Shown: one piece after another, positions 13,151-27,694 of the stretch | Numbering within the stretch: the stretch's first letter is position 1 | How the letters are laid out: every line of letters starts with the position of its first letter | Origin: Tubiluchus corallicola | Taxonomy: Eukaryota; Priapulida; Priapulimorpha; Priapulimorphida; Tubiluchidae | Assembly: GCA_030141605.1 (NCBI GenBank) | Contig: JAQGDQ010000002.1 | Location: forward strand, 682,001 to 746,000 | Length of the DNA stretch: 64,000 nucleotides | Direction: 5' to 3' | Program-made: the position numbers and the translations under genes | The notes under the pieces: generated by a model | The model's input: only the letters and a program-made list of their open reading frames with translations | Told to the model about the DNA's origin: nothing | Database searches by the model: none

Positions 13151-13377
13151 AAGGGCCACAGCAGTAGGACCCAAAATGTGAAAATTAGGGCGAATGCCTT
13201 TGTCACTCATCACTTACAGTGTTGGACTAGAAGCCTATGTTATTGCACGTAAGCCGCGTATGGGTGGGCGGTTCACTATACTAAAATGGGTGTGGCCGGT
13301 TCACGTGACAGTGTTAAAATGGGGTTGCAATAAAATGGATTTCCTAGGTAATGAATCATGGAGAATCAGCAATAGCA
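13151..13377 (+). repeat. Diverged direct repeat, copy 2
   Basis: Second copy of the unit at 12873-13085, with the same word order and some short insertions (for example a second ACTAAAATGGG segment). The pair could be an old tandem duplication or two insertions of a dispersed element. Confidence 0.65.
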
Positions 13378-16350
13378 AAATTATGATCTTAAGACAAAGA
13401 TCAAGTCAGCAAAGACTTTTTACAGTCAGCACTTGAAGTTTTGGTCTTAAGTTTATCACTCTGTCATAAGCACGGTCTAGTTATTATTATTTAAGTTCTT
13501 TGATAGATTAGAATTGCGATTCTTTCAATTTAGAAAATGCTAAAATAAGACCTTAACATGTAAATAGATTCATGGAGATTTTAATTGTATCTTAACTTGT
13601 TGATTTCACTTTCCTGGATCAATACATGCAAATAAGTACATTCAGTGTTTATCCCATTTTTGCAGAATTTGTCGCTTGACCACGTGATTTATCATTAACC
13701 TCAAATTTGATAGTCTCGTAAAAAATCCATTTCTCGCTCCATGCTGGAGGCCTGTTGCAGTACCTAAATAACACGTTCGCCCGCCTTCTTTACCTGCAAG
13801 ACGCTGTTCTGAGCACTTTTAGTTGTACTTGTATGATACAATTCTGAAGCACTTATTTTTGCACAGTTCAAGATTTTGCAAGCCAAACACCAGCAGGCTT
13901 ACTAATGTTGAATGATTAGACTGTGCCGGATGCCAGCTCATTATCAAAGGCAGTCCACTAAAATGAGTTACTCAACAGGCAAAGGTTTCTTAGTCACATC
14001 GGACTCTTCCCTCAAAGACAGAAGATGCCTATAGCAGTATGATAGGTGAAGCCACCCAGAAGTAGATTTTCTGGCAACTACAGCCATTCATTTTCTAACC
14101 AGACCCCACTCTGTTTCCCAGCGGGTGCCATATTCATGTGAGCACCATAGATACTCAGCTATATATTTGTACGCTTGCACAGTCCTCTTTGTACACTACA
14201 CTGACTTTCGGATTTTCGGATTTGTCCTAAAATTTGAGACTGAAGAAAGCGTGTGAAAGGCGTTCATATTTTGGTACCTGTATGGGCCTAATGTATATCT
14301 TTAGGCCGGAAATAAGCGATTCTTTGCGAATTTTATCCGTTTACTCAAAATAAATTTTGCTAATTACGCGTGGCAGATAATTTTGTGCAGTCATTATAGA
14401 TTTTCCTTAACAAATGAGGTTAGAGACGTGGGAATCAGCTTTTATTACATTTAGCGAGATTACTCAGTTCTTTTCTAATGTAACTTTTTACAAAATGCGT
14501 TAGGGCGTCATTTGCATGCTAAACTATAAGCTATTGATGAGATTCGCTGCAGAAAATTTAATTAATAAAGAATAATTCATCCTTTTACAGATTCTTTATT
14601 ATAGGCACCCTACAGGTAACAATTGTTATGACATTGTTGCTGCAATAGCAAGAAGGGCTGCACAAATTCGCAGTCGCAGTGGGATCAATTTAATTCAAAC
14701 ATATTTTTTGTCTCTCTTTCCTTAGCGATTTTAACATTAAGTACTTAATGAGCGTACGATTAAAATAGTATGATCTTCTCAGCCCGACCCCTGCAATTGA
14801 CAGTTTGGATGCACAGAAAATCTTTTTGCGTAGTGGAGAAGCCTGTAATTCTTCGCTTTTATTTAAGAACATTTGAGTTTTATTTCTGCTGGCTCTATCG
14901 TTTGCTGTGAATCTCAGTTGTCATAAAATTTTAACCGATTTTGAATTGAATATGAAAATCCGCTCATGTTAACTTTTAACAGAAAGGCAACAAATCAAAC
15001 ATCATCTAATTAATATTGCATAGTTATTAACAAGAACTGTAGTAGTCTAGGGTGACTTGAATACCGAGTCTGGTCAGTAAATGGAAGAGCAACCATTGTT
15101 CTGAATAATTTCATTCCCAATACTTCTCCTGGGAATTACTTTACACCTTTGTTTATATATAGCCTCGTTTTAGAGGATGTTCCTTGATAGGTTTCGGTCT
15201 CACGACATTAAACAGCTTGCCTTGAGTGCCATATTGCAGAATACTGAACTTTATAAACAGGTGTGTTTAACAAACTGTTCAACTGTGCAAGTAGTGAATT
15301 TGTGTTAGTTAACTACGCAACTAATTTATATGAAATAGCTGCTAGTGTTCGCCTGTCAAAAAAGTGATTATTATGGAAAGAATAAATGCTGAATAATCGC
15401 GTGATCGTGCCTTGCTTTATATTTTTAAACTTGCAAGAAATAATTGGATATAGGTATATGCATTAAGCCTTTTACTGCAAAATTCTAGTTGCTTGTGTAA
15501 CTTTCTTCATAGTTTAACCTACGTGATACAAAATGCTGGTGTATGGCAGCATTTTGGTGTATAAGCTGTAAACTGGTGATTGTATTTGCCAAAATAAACG
15601 TTCATGAATAAACAATAATACAATCTCACCCTGAACTTTCCAAGCTGTTCAAAGTTTAGGAAACTAATAGCAACGATATACGCATGTATACAGAAAGCAT
15701 TGCCTTTGCGAAATGGTTTTCATTTTCAATAAAATGCTCAAAACTAATTTCGGCAAAATATCACACTGCTACTTGCTTCTTTCCCTAGACGGTTTCCTTG
15801 ACTCATCTTGGTCTGGCAATCATATGCAGAAACATTTTGTGGAGAAATTTTGCAGCTTATAATGTATATTCCATGCTATCAAATGCAATATTATCCGCAA
15901 ATGTAGAAAATTCACCAAAAGGTTGAAGCGCTTCTTGCAGAAAAAACTTAGACATTGAATTCTACAAATTATCTACTCAAGAAATGAAAGCTGGTTGAAA
16001 AATGCGCTGCAGCGTGATAGAGAATGCAACATGTTATAGATGTTTGAGTCATAACGGTAATTTTCCGATAAAATATGTTACAAAGCCGTTCAGCGAAAAG
16101 TAAATTTACAAGTCAGTAAATTTCACCTATCATGAAATGAAATACCACACACAGTCATCCCATTTTCTGTTTTTTCTAAAGGGTTACTCGTTTTATTGGG
16201 TTTTTGTGCATTTCTACAGTTGACATCAATTAATGTTCACTTTTTTTTAGAATAATTAATCGAATCTACTCAAGCTATTCTATGGAAGAAGCTACTTCTT
16301 TTGCTCACTGATGCACAGGGATAATATAATTTCTTTTTAAAAATTTTCAG

Positions 16351-16687
16351 GTTACAGCGGGTTCTCGTAGTGTGCATAGTTTGGTTAGCCGCCATTGGAG
16401 TGGCCGCTGTCCAGTTGTACGTTGGCCGAGTAGAGGAAGCTTACAGTGATTACAATGATACCAGTTCAGACCTCATCTATCGAGACTGTAGAGAAATATG
16501 GGAAGAAGAATCAGACCGAAAGAACTACACTATTTTTATTTTGTGCGTAACATATCTCATTCCTCTCTTCATGTTGACAACCGTCTACATTGATATTGGT
16601 AGGATTCTAAGTCGTAGGGCTAAACCAGGCGGCATAGTTGATTCACTGTCTGAGACCGATCGGTGTCCGATGGATGCTAAACGAAAA
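16351..16687 (+). CDS. Peptide GPCR exon: TM4, ECL2, TM5, start of ICL3
   Basis: The acceptor is TTTTCAG before 16351. The first base completes a codon split with an unseen upstream exon. The exon encodes TM4 (RVLVVCIVWLAAIGVAAV), a loop with an NDT glycosylation sequon and the conserved Cys, then TM5 (YTIFILCVTYLIPLFML), and ends in AKRK at the donor GTAAGT. Ending on basic residues just before TM6 is typical of class A receptors. Confidence 0.9.
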
Positions 16688-19600
16688 GTAAGTTTACCGC
16701 ATTATGGTCGTATTTTCGTCACCATGGTTTAAAACTTCAATATCATTCGTCATTATCGTAATCACTGTCAAAATCATCATCACCGGCATCATCAGCATCA
16801 TCGTCATCAGCAGCAGCATTAACATCATTATCAATATCATTTTCATCTTTCTTTTCTTTACGTCATGATAGTCATCATCAACATGTCAGTCAGTTTCAAC
16901 TATACACGCAGCAGGTCGAATGGCTGGCTGGCTGGTGATGGTGAATAGTTGTGACTGGACTGGAAACTTGCTCATTAGCAAAGATAATCCTCTGAGATGA
17001 CACATATGAACACACTGAATCGACACAAGTGTGCCTTAGCCACATCAAAATGTATGTATCCTCGCTGTGGTAGTCGGAAAATGCAACTATCCAGGAGCAG
17101 TTTTCCCCACAGTTACCCGTTCATTAATAACCACATTAAGCGTGTTGATAAGCATGTACCGTGACCACTGAGCTATCTCTCGCCCTAGTGCAGCACGACT
17201 GGATCAATTAATAACCCATAAATCGCCAATTATCTAACACATTTTTGCGCATGATCGCTAAATGTAAATCAAACTTTATTGAGTTTTTCTTCTTTTCTTT
17301 ATATTTTTATATTTCTTCTCTCTTTCTTTCGTTCTTTCTCTTTTCATTTTTCCATTATTTTAAAAATATACTGTTATTTTAAATGTAGAAGAATAAGTTT
17401 CTGCTATTGTCTTTTTTCGTTCTTTTTTTCCTATTTACTTGTTCTTGATAAGTATTAATCTTTTATTTGCTTGTTTGCTTGTCTCTTTCAATTCGTTTGT
17501 TTCAATTTACTTTTTGCAGTATGAACATAGGATGCATACTGTCAGTATGAACTGATTAACCGCAACGTAAATAATTTAGTTTATTTATCTTTCTGTCTCG
17601 CAACAGGAAAACTTTGTCATACATAATATAAATGCTGAAGAAGCCGAATCGGTGTATTAAATTAACTCATGAGTTTGGCAGAACACGTTTGGCACGTTTC
17701 ATTAAGGTCTCTGATTATGTCCTGCATGCATGGTCAGATTATGAAAGACCGTGATGCTACATATTGCGTATAATGAGACCAAGCGTGTGTTTATCCTACA
17801 CAACAGTTAATCTTTCAGTTTTCCATAATAAGACACTCACGTAGCTATATATGGATTAAGATGGATAAAGACTGGCTTTTCCACACGAGGTGTAAGGACA
17901 CGCGTCCGTCAGTGATGGGCTTCATTATTTAAATTGCCGTGTAGAACTGAGAATAATGGTAATTATGACTGGGTTTCTCGTTGACGTTCACATCCGTTCG
18001 TTGGCGCAATTGTGCTACATTATCCTTAGTAGTGCAGCGCTTATTATCTTTTCGCCTAAGAAATGTTTATTACTCAAGAGAAGCCACACTCATCCCTCAG
18101 TAATGGTAGCGCAACATATTATAACCTTATAAATTACCAGAATGTGGCACTCATTAGGAAAAGATGATGAGTAGGTATTATTGTTGGAGCATAAGTTACA
18201 ATCAGTAAGTCTAAGCTTACTACCGTCTTTATTATTATTATCATCCCAGGAGTAACTTATTTATAGATCATTTGCCAAAATGTATTTAAAGGTGCTAGTA
18301 ATATGAACAGTATCAGTTCATCAGCATGCTAGCAAAATATTCTTTGGGGATGTCCACAACTACTACGACTACTCCACCTATTGGACTATTTATTTACGTG
18401 TTTTAAATGTTACTGCTTATGTAGAAATCAATATACATCGCATAAAATCATCTGCTGATTAGTGTAATTATGTGTGAAACGCTTAAACACAAATTAGAAA
18501 TCGACTTTTTAGGTGAAATGCTATAAATTTTATTTTTTTTTCAGTAGATTAATAAAAAAAATGTTTTTCCAGTTTATTAACAGGAATTTAACTAAACGAG
18601 AAAAACTGATTTTCTAACATTTTAAATAACGTTATGGACAAGTTTTTAATTCGGGTTTAAAGAATTTGAAAGTTGGTAAGCTGGTTTTCATCATAGTTAA
18701 AACAGCGGAGTATTTTCAGCAGGTTTCACTTTTCAATGGTAAAACTGAAACCCTTCAATTACTGCAACAGTGTCCTTACACCACTGATGTCCTTTTACAT
18801 ATTGATTTCTGTCTGTCAAAAGTAATAAAAACGAATGAGTTAACGCTCAATATAAAACACGTAGATAATGTAATTTGTGCTTTTTGAGAAAGTGAAGATA
18901 GCCTGTGCTGTAAGCAGTTTTAATGACCAGCTTTGTTTCCACTTTGCCAGCCCTTTACCGTTTTGTTTTACGGTATTTTGTAAAGAGCACTTAGTTTATT
19001 TAATTATTTTAGTTCTAGATACACTGATAATAAAGATTTTTATCGGAAAAATGGTCATAATGATACAGCCTTTTACTTACTCCGACAATTGTAATCAGTG
19101 CGTGGGAAGAGCATAGTCGCTTTTGTACGTGTGTCTAACCGCACAAAAAAATTAATCAGATGTAATCATCTAACTCAGCACAGGGATAGATCTGGGCAAG
19201 ATTCGGAAACCCGTTGCTTTTCGATTTAAATGGTCAAAACTCAAGGTCACAAAGTCAAAATATATCGAAATCAAATTTATGACCGTTATACTTCATGTAA
19301 GAACATATAAGTCTCCATATGTGCTGAGTTTTCATACACCTTGAATAACAACTGATGATTGGCTTAGTTTGAATGTAGTTTATTTGTTAGTACTAGAAGT
19401 TTTACAACTTATATTATGCATCTTATTACAATATATTTCATTTTACAGTATCATTTTACGGTTGTTTTACAGAAAAGTTAATTAATAATGTTAATTATTT
19501 GTACAACTGTTTCAAAACAAATTTACCAATATTGCAATTCGACCATTATTAAAAATCAAAAACAACAGTTATCACATCCAACAGAAATTGAAACTGTAAA

Positions 19601-22600
19601 AAATAACAGTAAAACAATACAATGAAATCATTGTTTTCAAAAGTAATCTGGCAGTAATTTCCATCTACGTTGCCCTGAATATATGCTGCCTTCAGAGAGA
19701 AAGTATGCCCACGGGAACTTTAATATAGCTGATATGACTTCTTTCCTGTTTGCTTTTCCCGAAACATTGCCAATACAGTGCCTCTATTTGCTTTTACTGG
19801 ATGCGAATGCGTGAAGAAAATGCATTCGGCTGTCAGTTTCCATTAACTGACGTGTTTTAGTAGCAATAATAAATGTTTATCTCCGCAGGATACAGAAATT
19901 ATAAAAAATATTGTACCCAAGTACTAAAAATGTTCCATTTTTGTAACACTCGCATTACAGCTATTTAATCAAAGAGACGGTCACCAGAAGTTCTAGTTTG
20001 CTCTTCAAATCGACGAGACGAACGTGACAAGATTTGCCAAACTAATGAACCAAGACGTACGTGGACTACCCCATGCTACACGCCTTTAGTGAAGATTGAC
20101 AAACAAAATTCAGTTTCTGCTCCAGCTTTTACTTAGATAATACAGCATGCTAGGCAAACAAATGGCAGGTTTTATTAATGTAGTAGTAGAAGTAGTGATT
20201 TGTTGACGATAAAATTAGTATTTACATTCTTTGACAGGGATAGGAGAATATATTTCATAGTCCAAAATTTTCTCCTTTTCAGAAAACAGCAAAATATTGC
20301 AAATGTTGAAAAAAATTCACAATAACAAATTTTCATTCTGTGTCTGTAAAAAATATATGAAGATATGATAATGACTGAACTAAAACTAGAAGATGATTTA
20401 ACAATTAGACAGAGACAATGAACATGTGCTTACAGAATTTTACGGAATTGTAACACTTCATTATGGTACTTGCAGACATTGGTGTGTTTTCTTATTCATA
20501 CGCTTTTAAAATATTAAATCAGGTCTCAAATACTAAATTGGAATTCATAATTGACGTTGAGGATGTAAAGTCTACATTGCTGGATCTTCTTCTAGTTTCA
20601 GCTCTTAAATGACAGGCCATAAATCGTGCTTTTCAGTTTAGATTTCTCCACAATTACAGTCTTTTTTCTTCTATCTGTGTTATGCCATCTATCAGTTTCG
20701 ACTTTCAAATAGTCTCAATCGCGTACAGGCAATGCGGTACATCTGTGTAATCATTGTCACTGGTTTCTTTTTTATCATCACAGTCATTGTTGTCATGATG
20801 TCAGCAGCGGTCATGGTTCACGTTCTTGAAAACCAACAACTTACTACAACTGTTACAGTGATCATCATCCAATCAATCGTGATATGTTCTTGTTTTTGTT
20901 GTTGTTGCTGCAGTAGCTTTTATTACAATGGCATACCACGTGACTATTTGCTGTTTTCTACACTGCGTCCTGATTTATATGTTTCATTTATATGTATCAG
21001 AATTCTGCCTGCCCAATATCTACATTAGACGTAACGGGTATTTAATGCTGCTGCTGCTGCTAAAAAGACAAAGACAAAGACAACATTTATTTACAGTTGC
21101 TCGTTTAACAGGAATCCAGGTAATAAGGTCACAGGTAAAAAAGTTTCAAGAAAAAAAGAAATAACTTTAACCTTAACCCTAAGTTATTGAACAAAACTTG
21201 ATTTTTTTGTATACATATAATGCCATCATAACTTATACAAACAAGTCATGTACTGCCTGTTATTACCTGATTTAAAATATATTCTGTTTTATTACTTTAA
21301 TTGTTGATGGCACTTAACTGCTTGTGACTGACTTGAATATTTTTGTTTTAATACCTGATTTGCTTTCCGAGCCAGAATTGTGATTTTTTTCCGGCCACCA
21401 TAAATTAGCTGTGATTTTCTTTCTGTGGCTTTTTTCCTAGCCATGGTTGTAATTTTTGTGACTTTTTCCTATGACTTTATTACCTATCACACGGGTAGGA
21501 CTCAACACATAAACAACGAATAACATGTATATATTGTGTATTTTTGGGGATGGCAGCCGCTAGACTCGAACTGAAGACTGCATGGTTGCAGTCGGAAGTC
21601 TAGACCACTCAGCCACCCAACCAAGGACTGTTGCTGTTGGTTGGTGCTGTTATTGTTGTTATTGCTGTTGTTTCATAATTCTGTTGTTATTGTCGGCGTC
21701 GGCGTCGCTGTCGATGCTGCTATTTTGCTACTGCTGCTGCTGCTGTTGCTGTTGTTACTTTTTTATGAAGTTTCGCAAATGTAAGCCGGATAAAGTACTT
21801 ATTACTTGTTACCGTTGGTGCTTGTGGCAGTACCGGTATGCATATCATTATTAGAGATAATCCTCCAAGATAAGACTAAATTGGCAGAGGTATTATAACC
21901 ATGTTCGGCCGTAGGCTATGATACTAAGAACGATTTCCTAGGGAACACCAGTCCTTCAGCTAATCAGCCCAACATTGCTTAAAAGAAAGCCGGGCGATTG
22001 TGTCAACATCACTTCAGAACAAAGAATGCTCTAAAATATTGAAAACTATAATAACTTTTTTGAATCAATGTTTAGGTTAAATAATAATTACCTCGGATAC
22101 TCAAATTGCGTTAAACTTTCAAAGCTACGCGCGGCTCCGTGAATCTACTAAGATTGGCAACGGCACCTTTTTGTCACATGCGCGTGGCCGACAAATAATC
22201 ACGATCATACACTGCTGTGTTAGTTTCTGACGTCATATGGCGTAGAGCCCATTTTCTTGACATCGTGCATTTAAGCATTACTGTAAAACTTACGCAAACG
22301 TTCTTGAAGCGGAGGGGAAGATGCCTGCCATTGCACAAACTGTGATTAGTTTCGGAAGTGGTGCTCAATAAGCCACTGGATTAACTGCTGTGTTTACCTG
22401 TCTTAAGGACAGATTTCTTTTATTTCTGCCCGCCCAATGTCTACAATAGACGTAATGGGCATATGACGATGACGACGACATAAGCAATAGCTGTGTTCGG
22501 TTGCCGTTAATTCACCTTCTAAGCTAATTACTCAAATATAAGAAACAATTGCTAACTTTTATAGGCAAGAAAACGTATATTTTGGACAGTAAATTAAAAT

Positions 22601-25600
22601 GAGATTGAGTCTGAACAAACATCAGGTTTTTCTTTAAATTTAGCGGAAAAATTGTTGTTGTTGTTACTTTGCACTGTTTTAGTTCTTATCGGCCGTTGAC
22701 GTGCACCAATGAACCAGCAGCATGTGCTAACAAAACTCTCACCCTCGTGTGGAACCAAACAACGTCAGCTTTGCTCAACTACAGTGTCGACCCCATGCAC
22801 ACACCAGTACAAGAATAGATAAACCCTTTGCTCATGCACTTAAAACTTCACGTCTACTTTTGCTTAAGTTTGTTTCGCATTCTGTTTAGTTATTAACGTA
22901 ACTTATTTGCTGTAAATAAGGCAAACGAATGAGAACCTTTGACGTGCAGTTTTTCTGGCCAGCTGTGTCCAAGTTTCTGAAACTTGTGTCCATGTGTTTT
23001 AAAAGCCATCTAGAATCGCACTGGCAGAAGTAATTTAAAATGCGCATTAAGTCGCTGCGGTGGTTACAAATCACTGAAGGTAACTCGATTTGCCAGGGAG
23101 TGAAATTAGTTGCACATATTATTCTACTTACCAGCGTGGTTTCGTCTCGCCCGTAGTGGCTATTATCTAGGTTTTCAGACTATTATTTGGCGCAATTTCT
23201 GCGTCTAGGCCCAGAAATGTTGCGTAGAACAAAATTCTATTTAGGTATCGATTTTTTGTCCTACAAATTGGTATTTGCTTGTGTAGAAACGCCAGCTAAT
23301 AACTCTGTTAAATTATATTTTATAAGCCATAATGAACGCTGCGTGTCATTGAACAATGGTGGGTGTACCCACAATGCAATGTCAGACATGATGGCGGTGG
23401 TACAGTTTCACTGATACAAGTACAATGATACTTTGAGAGAAAAACACTTTTATTCATCTCACCGTGTCCAAACCAGTCCTCATGGCTGGATTACTTCGTT
23501 ACCTTACATCAAATACATAATACAGAAGTATTTATGATGTCAGTTCAATACGGTGCAAGTATCTACGACCAATTCCTTATTAGTTTTTCGCTGAATGTTG
23601 GGGACATATTTCACAGTAATTACACTATTTACATGCCTTCTACCAATTCACCGAATACGTGTGCATAACCTGACTGCCCCTCTGCACAACACAGAGAGTC
23701 TATAAGTAAACTCTGCAGTGATTTGATTCTTACGTTAAACGACGCTGCCAGCCAAAGCATTCCTCAAAACAATTTAGTAGAAATAGCAAAAAATGTAGTG
23801 GCGTTGCGTGGAAAGAATTCTGCAAAAAATATGATTTTTCAAGAAACATATTTATCCAAATAAAAGAACTATTATCTGGCCCAGATAATATATTTCCTGA
23901 AAACATCATGATATTATATGTCTACGCAACTCTAAACAGTGTTTAAATCTGTGTTAAAATATCTTTGTCACGTGCTTTCTAATACCTAATGATTTTTCTG
24001 ACCACTTAGACATGAATAACCACAATCGTTTGCTAACTCTAATATGTTATTAACTAAATTTAACTCTTCAAAAAAATGTTAAATCAATGCTATTTCGCTC
24101 ATTCTATAAGAACATATATTGTAATAACTTATGAGCTAATTTCAAAGTATGCAGCTTAATCAAGATAGGCGCCATGTACAATACTGCTCTTCACTGGTGT
24201 TTTACATGTTATGCTTACCATAACATGGGGTATGCCATCTTCTGCAAGCGTCCTGCTCATCTTCTGTGCGCAGAGTTTTCAAGTGCTGTTGCGCCACTAT
24301 GCTTATAGTTTCAGAACATGAATCATTGGGACTGCAAATCCGTTGTAAGTCATGCGCTATCAAACTGACGCACGATTTTATAGCAGAATATTCAGGAGAT
24401 GATTTGATTTATTAATGTAGTAACCGCTGGTTCTTAACTGATACCTTGTAATTTAAAATTCTGTATTATAATTTTATTATATGATCTTGTATATATTTGT
24501 AGCTCGTTTAATAGTACCTATCATAGTTCTCTAGTGTTTCTTGGTTTTTAGTGTAGATTTTAACTTCTATGTAGCATTTTACGTGCTGAAATAAACTTTG
24601 TAAATGATAAATAAAATATGTATATAGTCCTGGTAAAACTAAATAATAAATCAAGTATTGGACTCCTGGCAACTCCTGTATTGAAAACTCAACGTACACG
24701 TGAGGAAATAAAAATCGGAACCGCAACCCAAGGTGTAAAACAGAATTGCACAATAGTAGTCAAAAAACTTTGCACAATTTATCATAATATTATAGTAAAT
24801 GCACAGTTTAGCGTATGCCTGAATCACCCATAGGGTCCTTAAAACAGAATTACACAGCTTATCGTACAGGATTCGAAAAAAAATCTTTAAACGAATTCAC
24901 TATAAAACTTATATGTTAGTTAGTAATCTGAGATGAGATAATTAGTGGTTAATTAATCACACCGCTCTCTATAAATACAGAAACACGTTAAATAAGTGTG
25001 GATAATGAAACTAAAAGCTTCAATTCGTTGATTTGCATTTTCGAGACTTCTTACAGCAAACAGTTACATTGTGGCAGCTTTTCTAATTTACTGCTCTAAT
25101 AGTCTCACTAATCACTCAGAGCAGACATTAATGCATTACAGTAACAAACGCTTGCGAATACCTAACGTCTTTTTTCTACTTTAGAAAAAGGCGAGAACGT
25201 GTCAGTTTCGTTCTGACAAACATTTCTGTCGGCTGTCCGTTTTTTCTTTTAGGCATTAATTTTCATGTTTTTTCAACAAAATTAACATGCTGTTAGTGCT
25301 GTTGGAAATTCTCAGCTTGCTCTTATTCAAATCTACAACATTCTGTTGCAGCACTCTTCAAAAACATACCAGATTTTACTAGCAGAAATCTTTGAGACAG
25401 TTAGAAAATTTATCGCAAAAAATCCCGAGCGCCAAGGCTTGCAAAAATAAATTCAGCGTTAATGTTATATAGCCCTACTACCTGAAATTAATTATTCACT
25501 CAGCTTTAATTATTTAACTAAGTTAATTAAAGGGTTGCTACACGTTTTTTATTCTGAACTAAGGACATCTTAACTAATCTTACCAAAATGAGTTCAACTT

Positions 25601-27663
25601 TATAATGCCTATGAAGCTTGAAAAACTGTGACGGACAGAGTGAGTGAGTGAAGGAATGAAGGAATCACAATTTTTTTCTAGGACCCATACTGACGCTTGG
25701 AAAATTAATTACTCTGTGAAAATTGCGCGATACGTATCTCGCACTCAAATGCTCTTAAATTTCTAGAACGGCAAGAGATGCTTGAAGATAAAAAGGGATT
25801 ATAGCATGTTTGTGGTAAATACATTTTTTTATTAGAAAATGTGTATACATTATATACAAGAACAGCAGATCTTGTAAAGAAACATGTAAGTGATACAAGC
25901 GTATAATAAATCTCCGTTCTGAAAATTTCAGTTTGCCAAGTGGTAATAGTATTAAAGTGGGCTATAAAACTACTCCTGGATTAAAATGTCGATCCTTAAC
26001 AAATTTTCAATGCGTTTACTTAAAGTGTTAACGAGAAAATGCAGCAGAAAAATCTGCAAGTTGAAAGACAGTGCCGCGTTTTTCTTGTCAGAAGGCTGTG
26101 CAGGACTAAGAGAATTAAGTATTACCGCTAATTGAACAAAACTTTAATCTGATTAGTTGTGATTCGTAGAATCAGATCTAACATAATAATTTAACAAAGG
26201 AATAAAGAAATTAACGAGCAAGCAAACGAACAAGTAACGAAATAAAAAGTATAACCAAATAGAAAAGTCAACACAACATGAAAATTAAGCCTGTCTGCTT
26301 GACTTATCTCATTCAGCTTCCTGGGCTCCATTTTAAGTAATTATTGTAATAATTAAAACCGATTATGGCAGGCTAATACTTCAAATTCGGCTGTATACCT
26401 TCGCTTATACTTCAGATTGCAAACAGCCACGTTACTGCACGGTTAGTCGATTCCTTTATTGGCTCCACAGCGTAACTGGAATACCCAGAAGTGATTGGCT
26501 TTGATAGACTCGCGATACGATTACAGCACTAGTATATAGCTTTCGCTGGAAAGCCAGCAGTCCAGCAGCTAGCTAGGCAGTATATTCTCACCTCAAATTT
26601 TCCAGCACCACTTCTCAGACGGGAAAATCATCACGAGATATACCTAATCACCAATTTGTCATCCGCCACTGAGCTGAGCATCCGATATATGCCTCTTACC
26701 GTGTAGTGCATGTCTCGACAAAAAATGGTTTGCAAATACAAAATGGCGAAAAGGGTGTCTAAACTCTTTTATGCTAATGAGTATTTATTATGCGCTAATG
26801 TACCGTGTAGTGCATGTCTCAACGAAAATGGTTTGCAAATACAAAATGGCGAAAAGGGTTTATAAACTCTCGTGCTCCTCAGTATTTATTATGTGCTAAT
26901 GTACTCAGCTACATTTTATTCGCAGACCTGTTCGTATCTTTAACACAGACATTAAGTGTTTCATTACTAATTACTTTATTTGTGCTTTGCCTTTGTATTT
27001 TGATTAGTCATTCTAATTAGTTTGAAATCGTCTTTATTTCAGAGTCGATTTATGTTTGCAATATTAATTATATCACAAAATTAAATTGTAAGTATAAAAT
27101 TCTGTTTATAGTTCATAACAGGTCAGAATCTGCTAATATGGACAGTCTCTTTTATTATTAAATCCAATTTAGCTTTTGCTTTATCAGTAAAGGTGAATAC
27201 GTCCTCCATTATTCGCAGACTATAAAGATGAGAGTGGACAATGTTGTGCCAACTTCTAGACAGCTGATATCCACATATCATTTAGGTATGCTCACAAAAC
27301 ATGTCATTTGAGAAGTATTCAGGACTCATCCTTTGGCCAGTGCAGATACCCTTGAATAACTGGTTTCGCGTGGTATTTGGCTCACATGGGCGTTCCAACT
27401 TCCATTTCAAGCAAAATATGAAAACAAAAAAATCCTACTTACTCTCACAAAATCAAAAATTGCCGGAAAAAAATTGATTTATTGATTTATGAATGTTTTT
27501 TAATTCGTTAAATTTATTTTCATTCTTCAGTTAAAAATTGGAACATTTTATGTATAGTAAATGGCAGGTAAATGAAGTACATAATTCAATGAAATAATTA
27601 GGTAGCAAGAAAATATTTCAAATTCTTTTTAATATTACTACAGTATATATATTTACAATTTGT

Positions 27664-27694
<31 letters not shown>

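Larger units (their letters stand above)
9826..16350. other. Intergenic or upstream-intron sequence, no exon found
   Basis: No coding exon was recognised. The receptor exon at 16351 begins inside a codon at TM4, so at least part of this interval may be intron of that gene, but no TM1-3 exon (no DRY-type motif) was found. Small local duplications are present: a 15-base word repeats at 10021-10035 and 10063-10077, and a 7-mer (TACACTT) repeats in tandem near 11945-11965. Confidence 0.5.

Noticed and set aside
21582-21854. Cysteine-rich ORF
   Set aside because: It is the translation of TGT/TGC triplets next to a SINE head.
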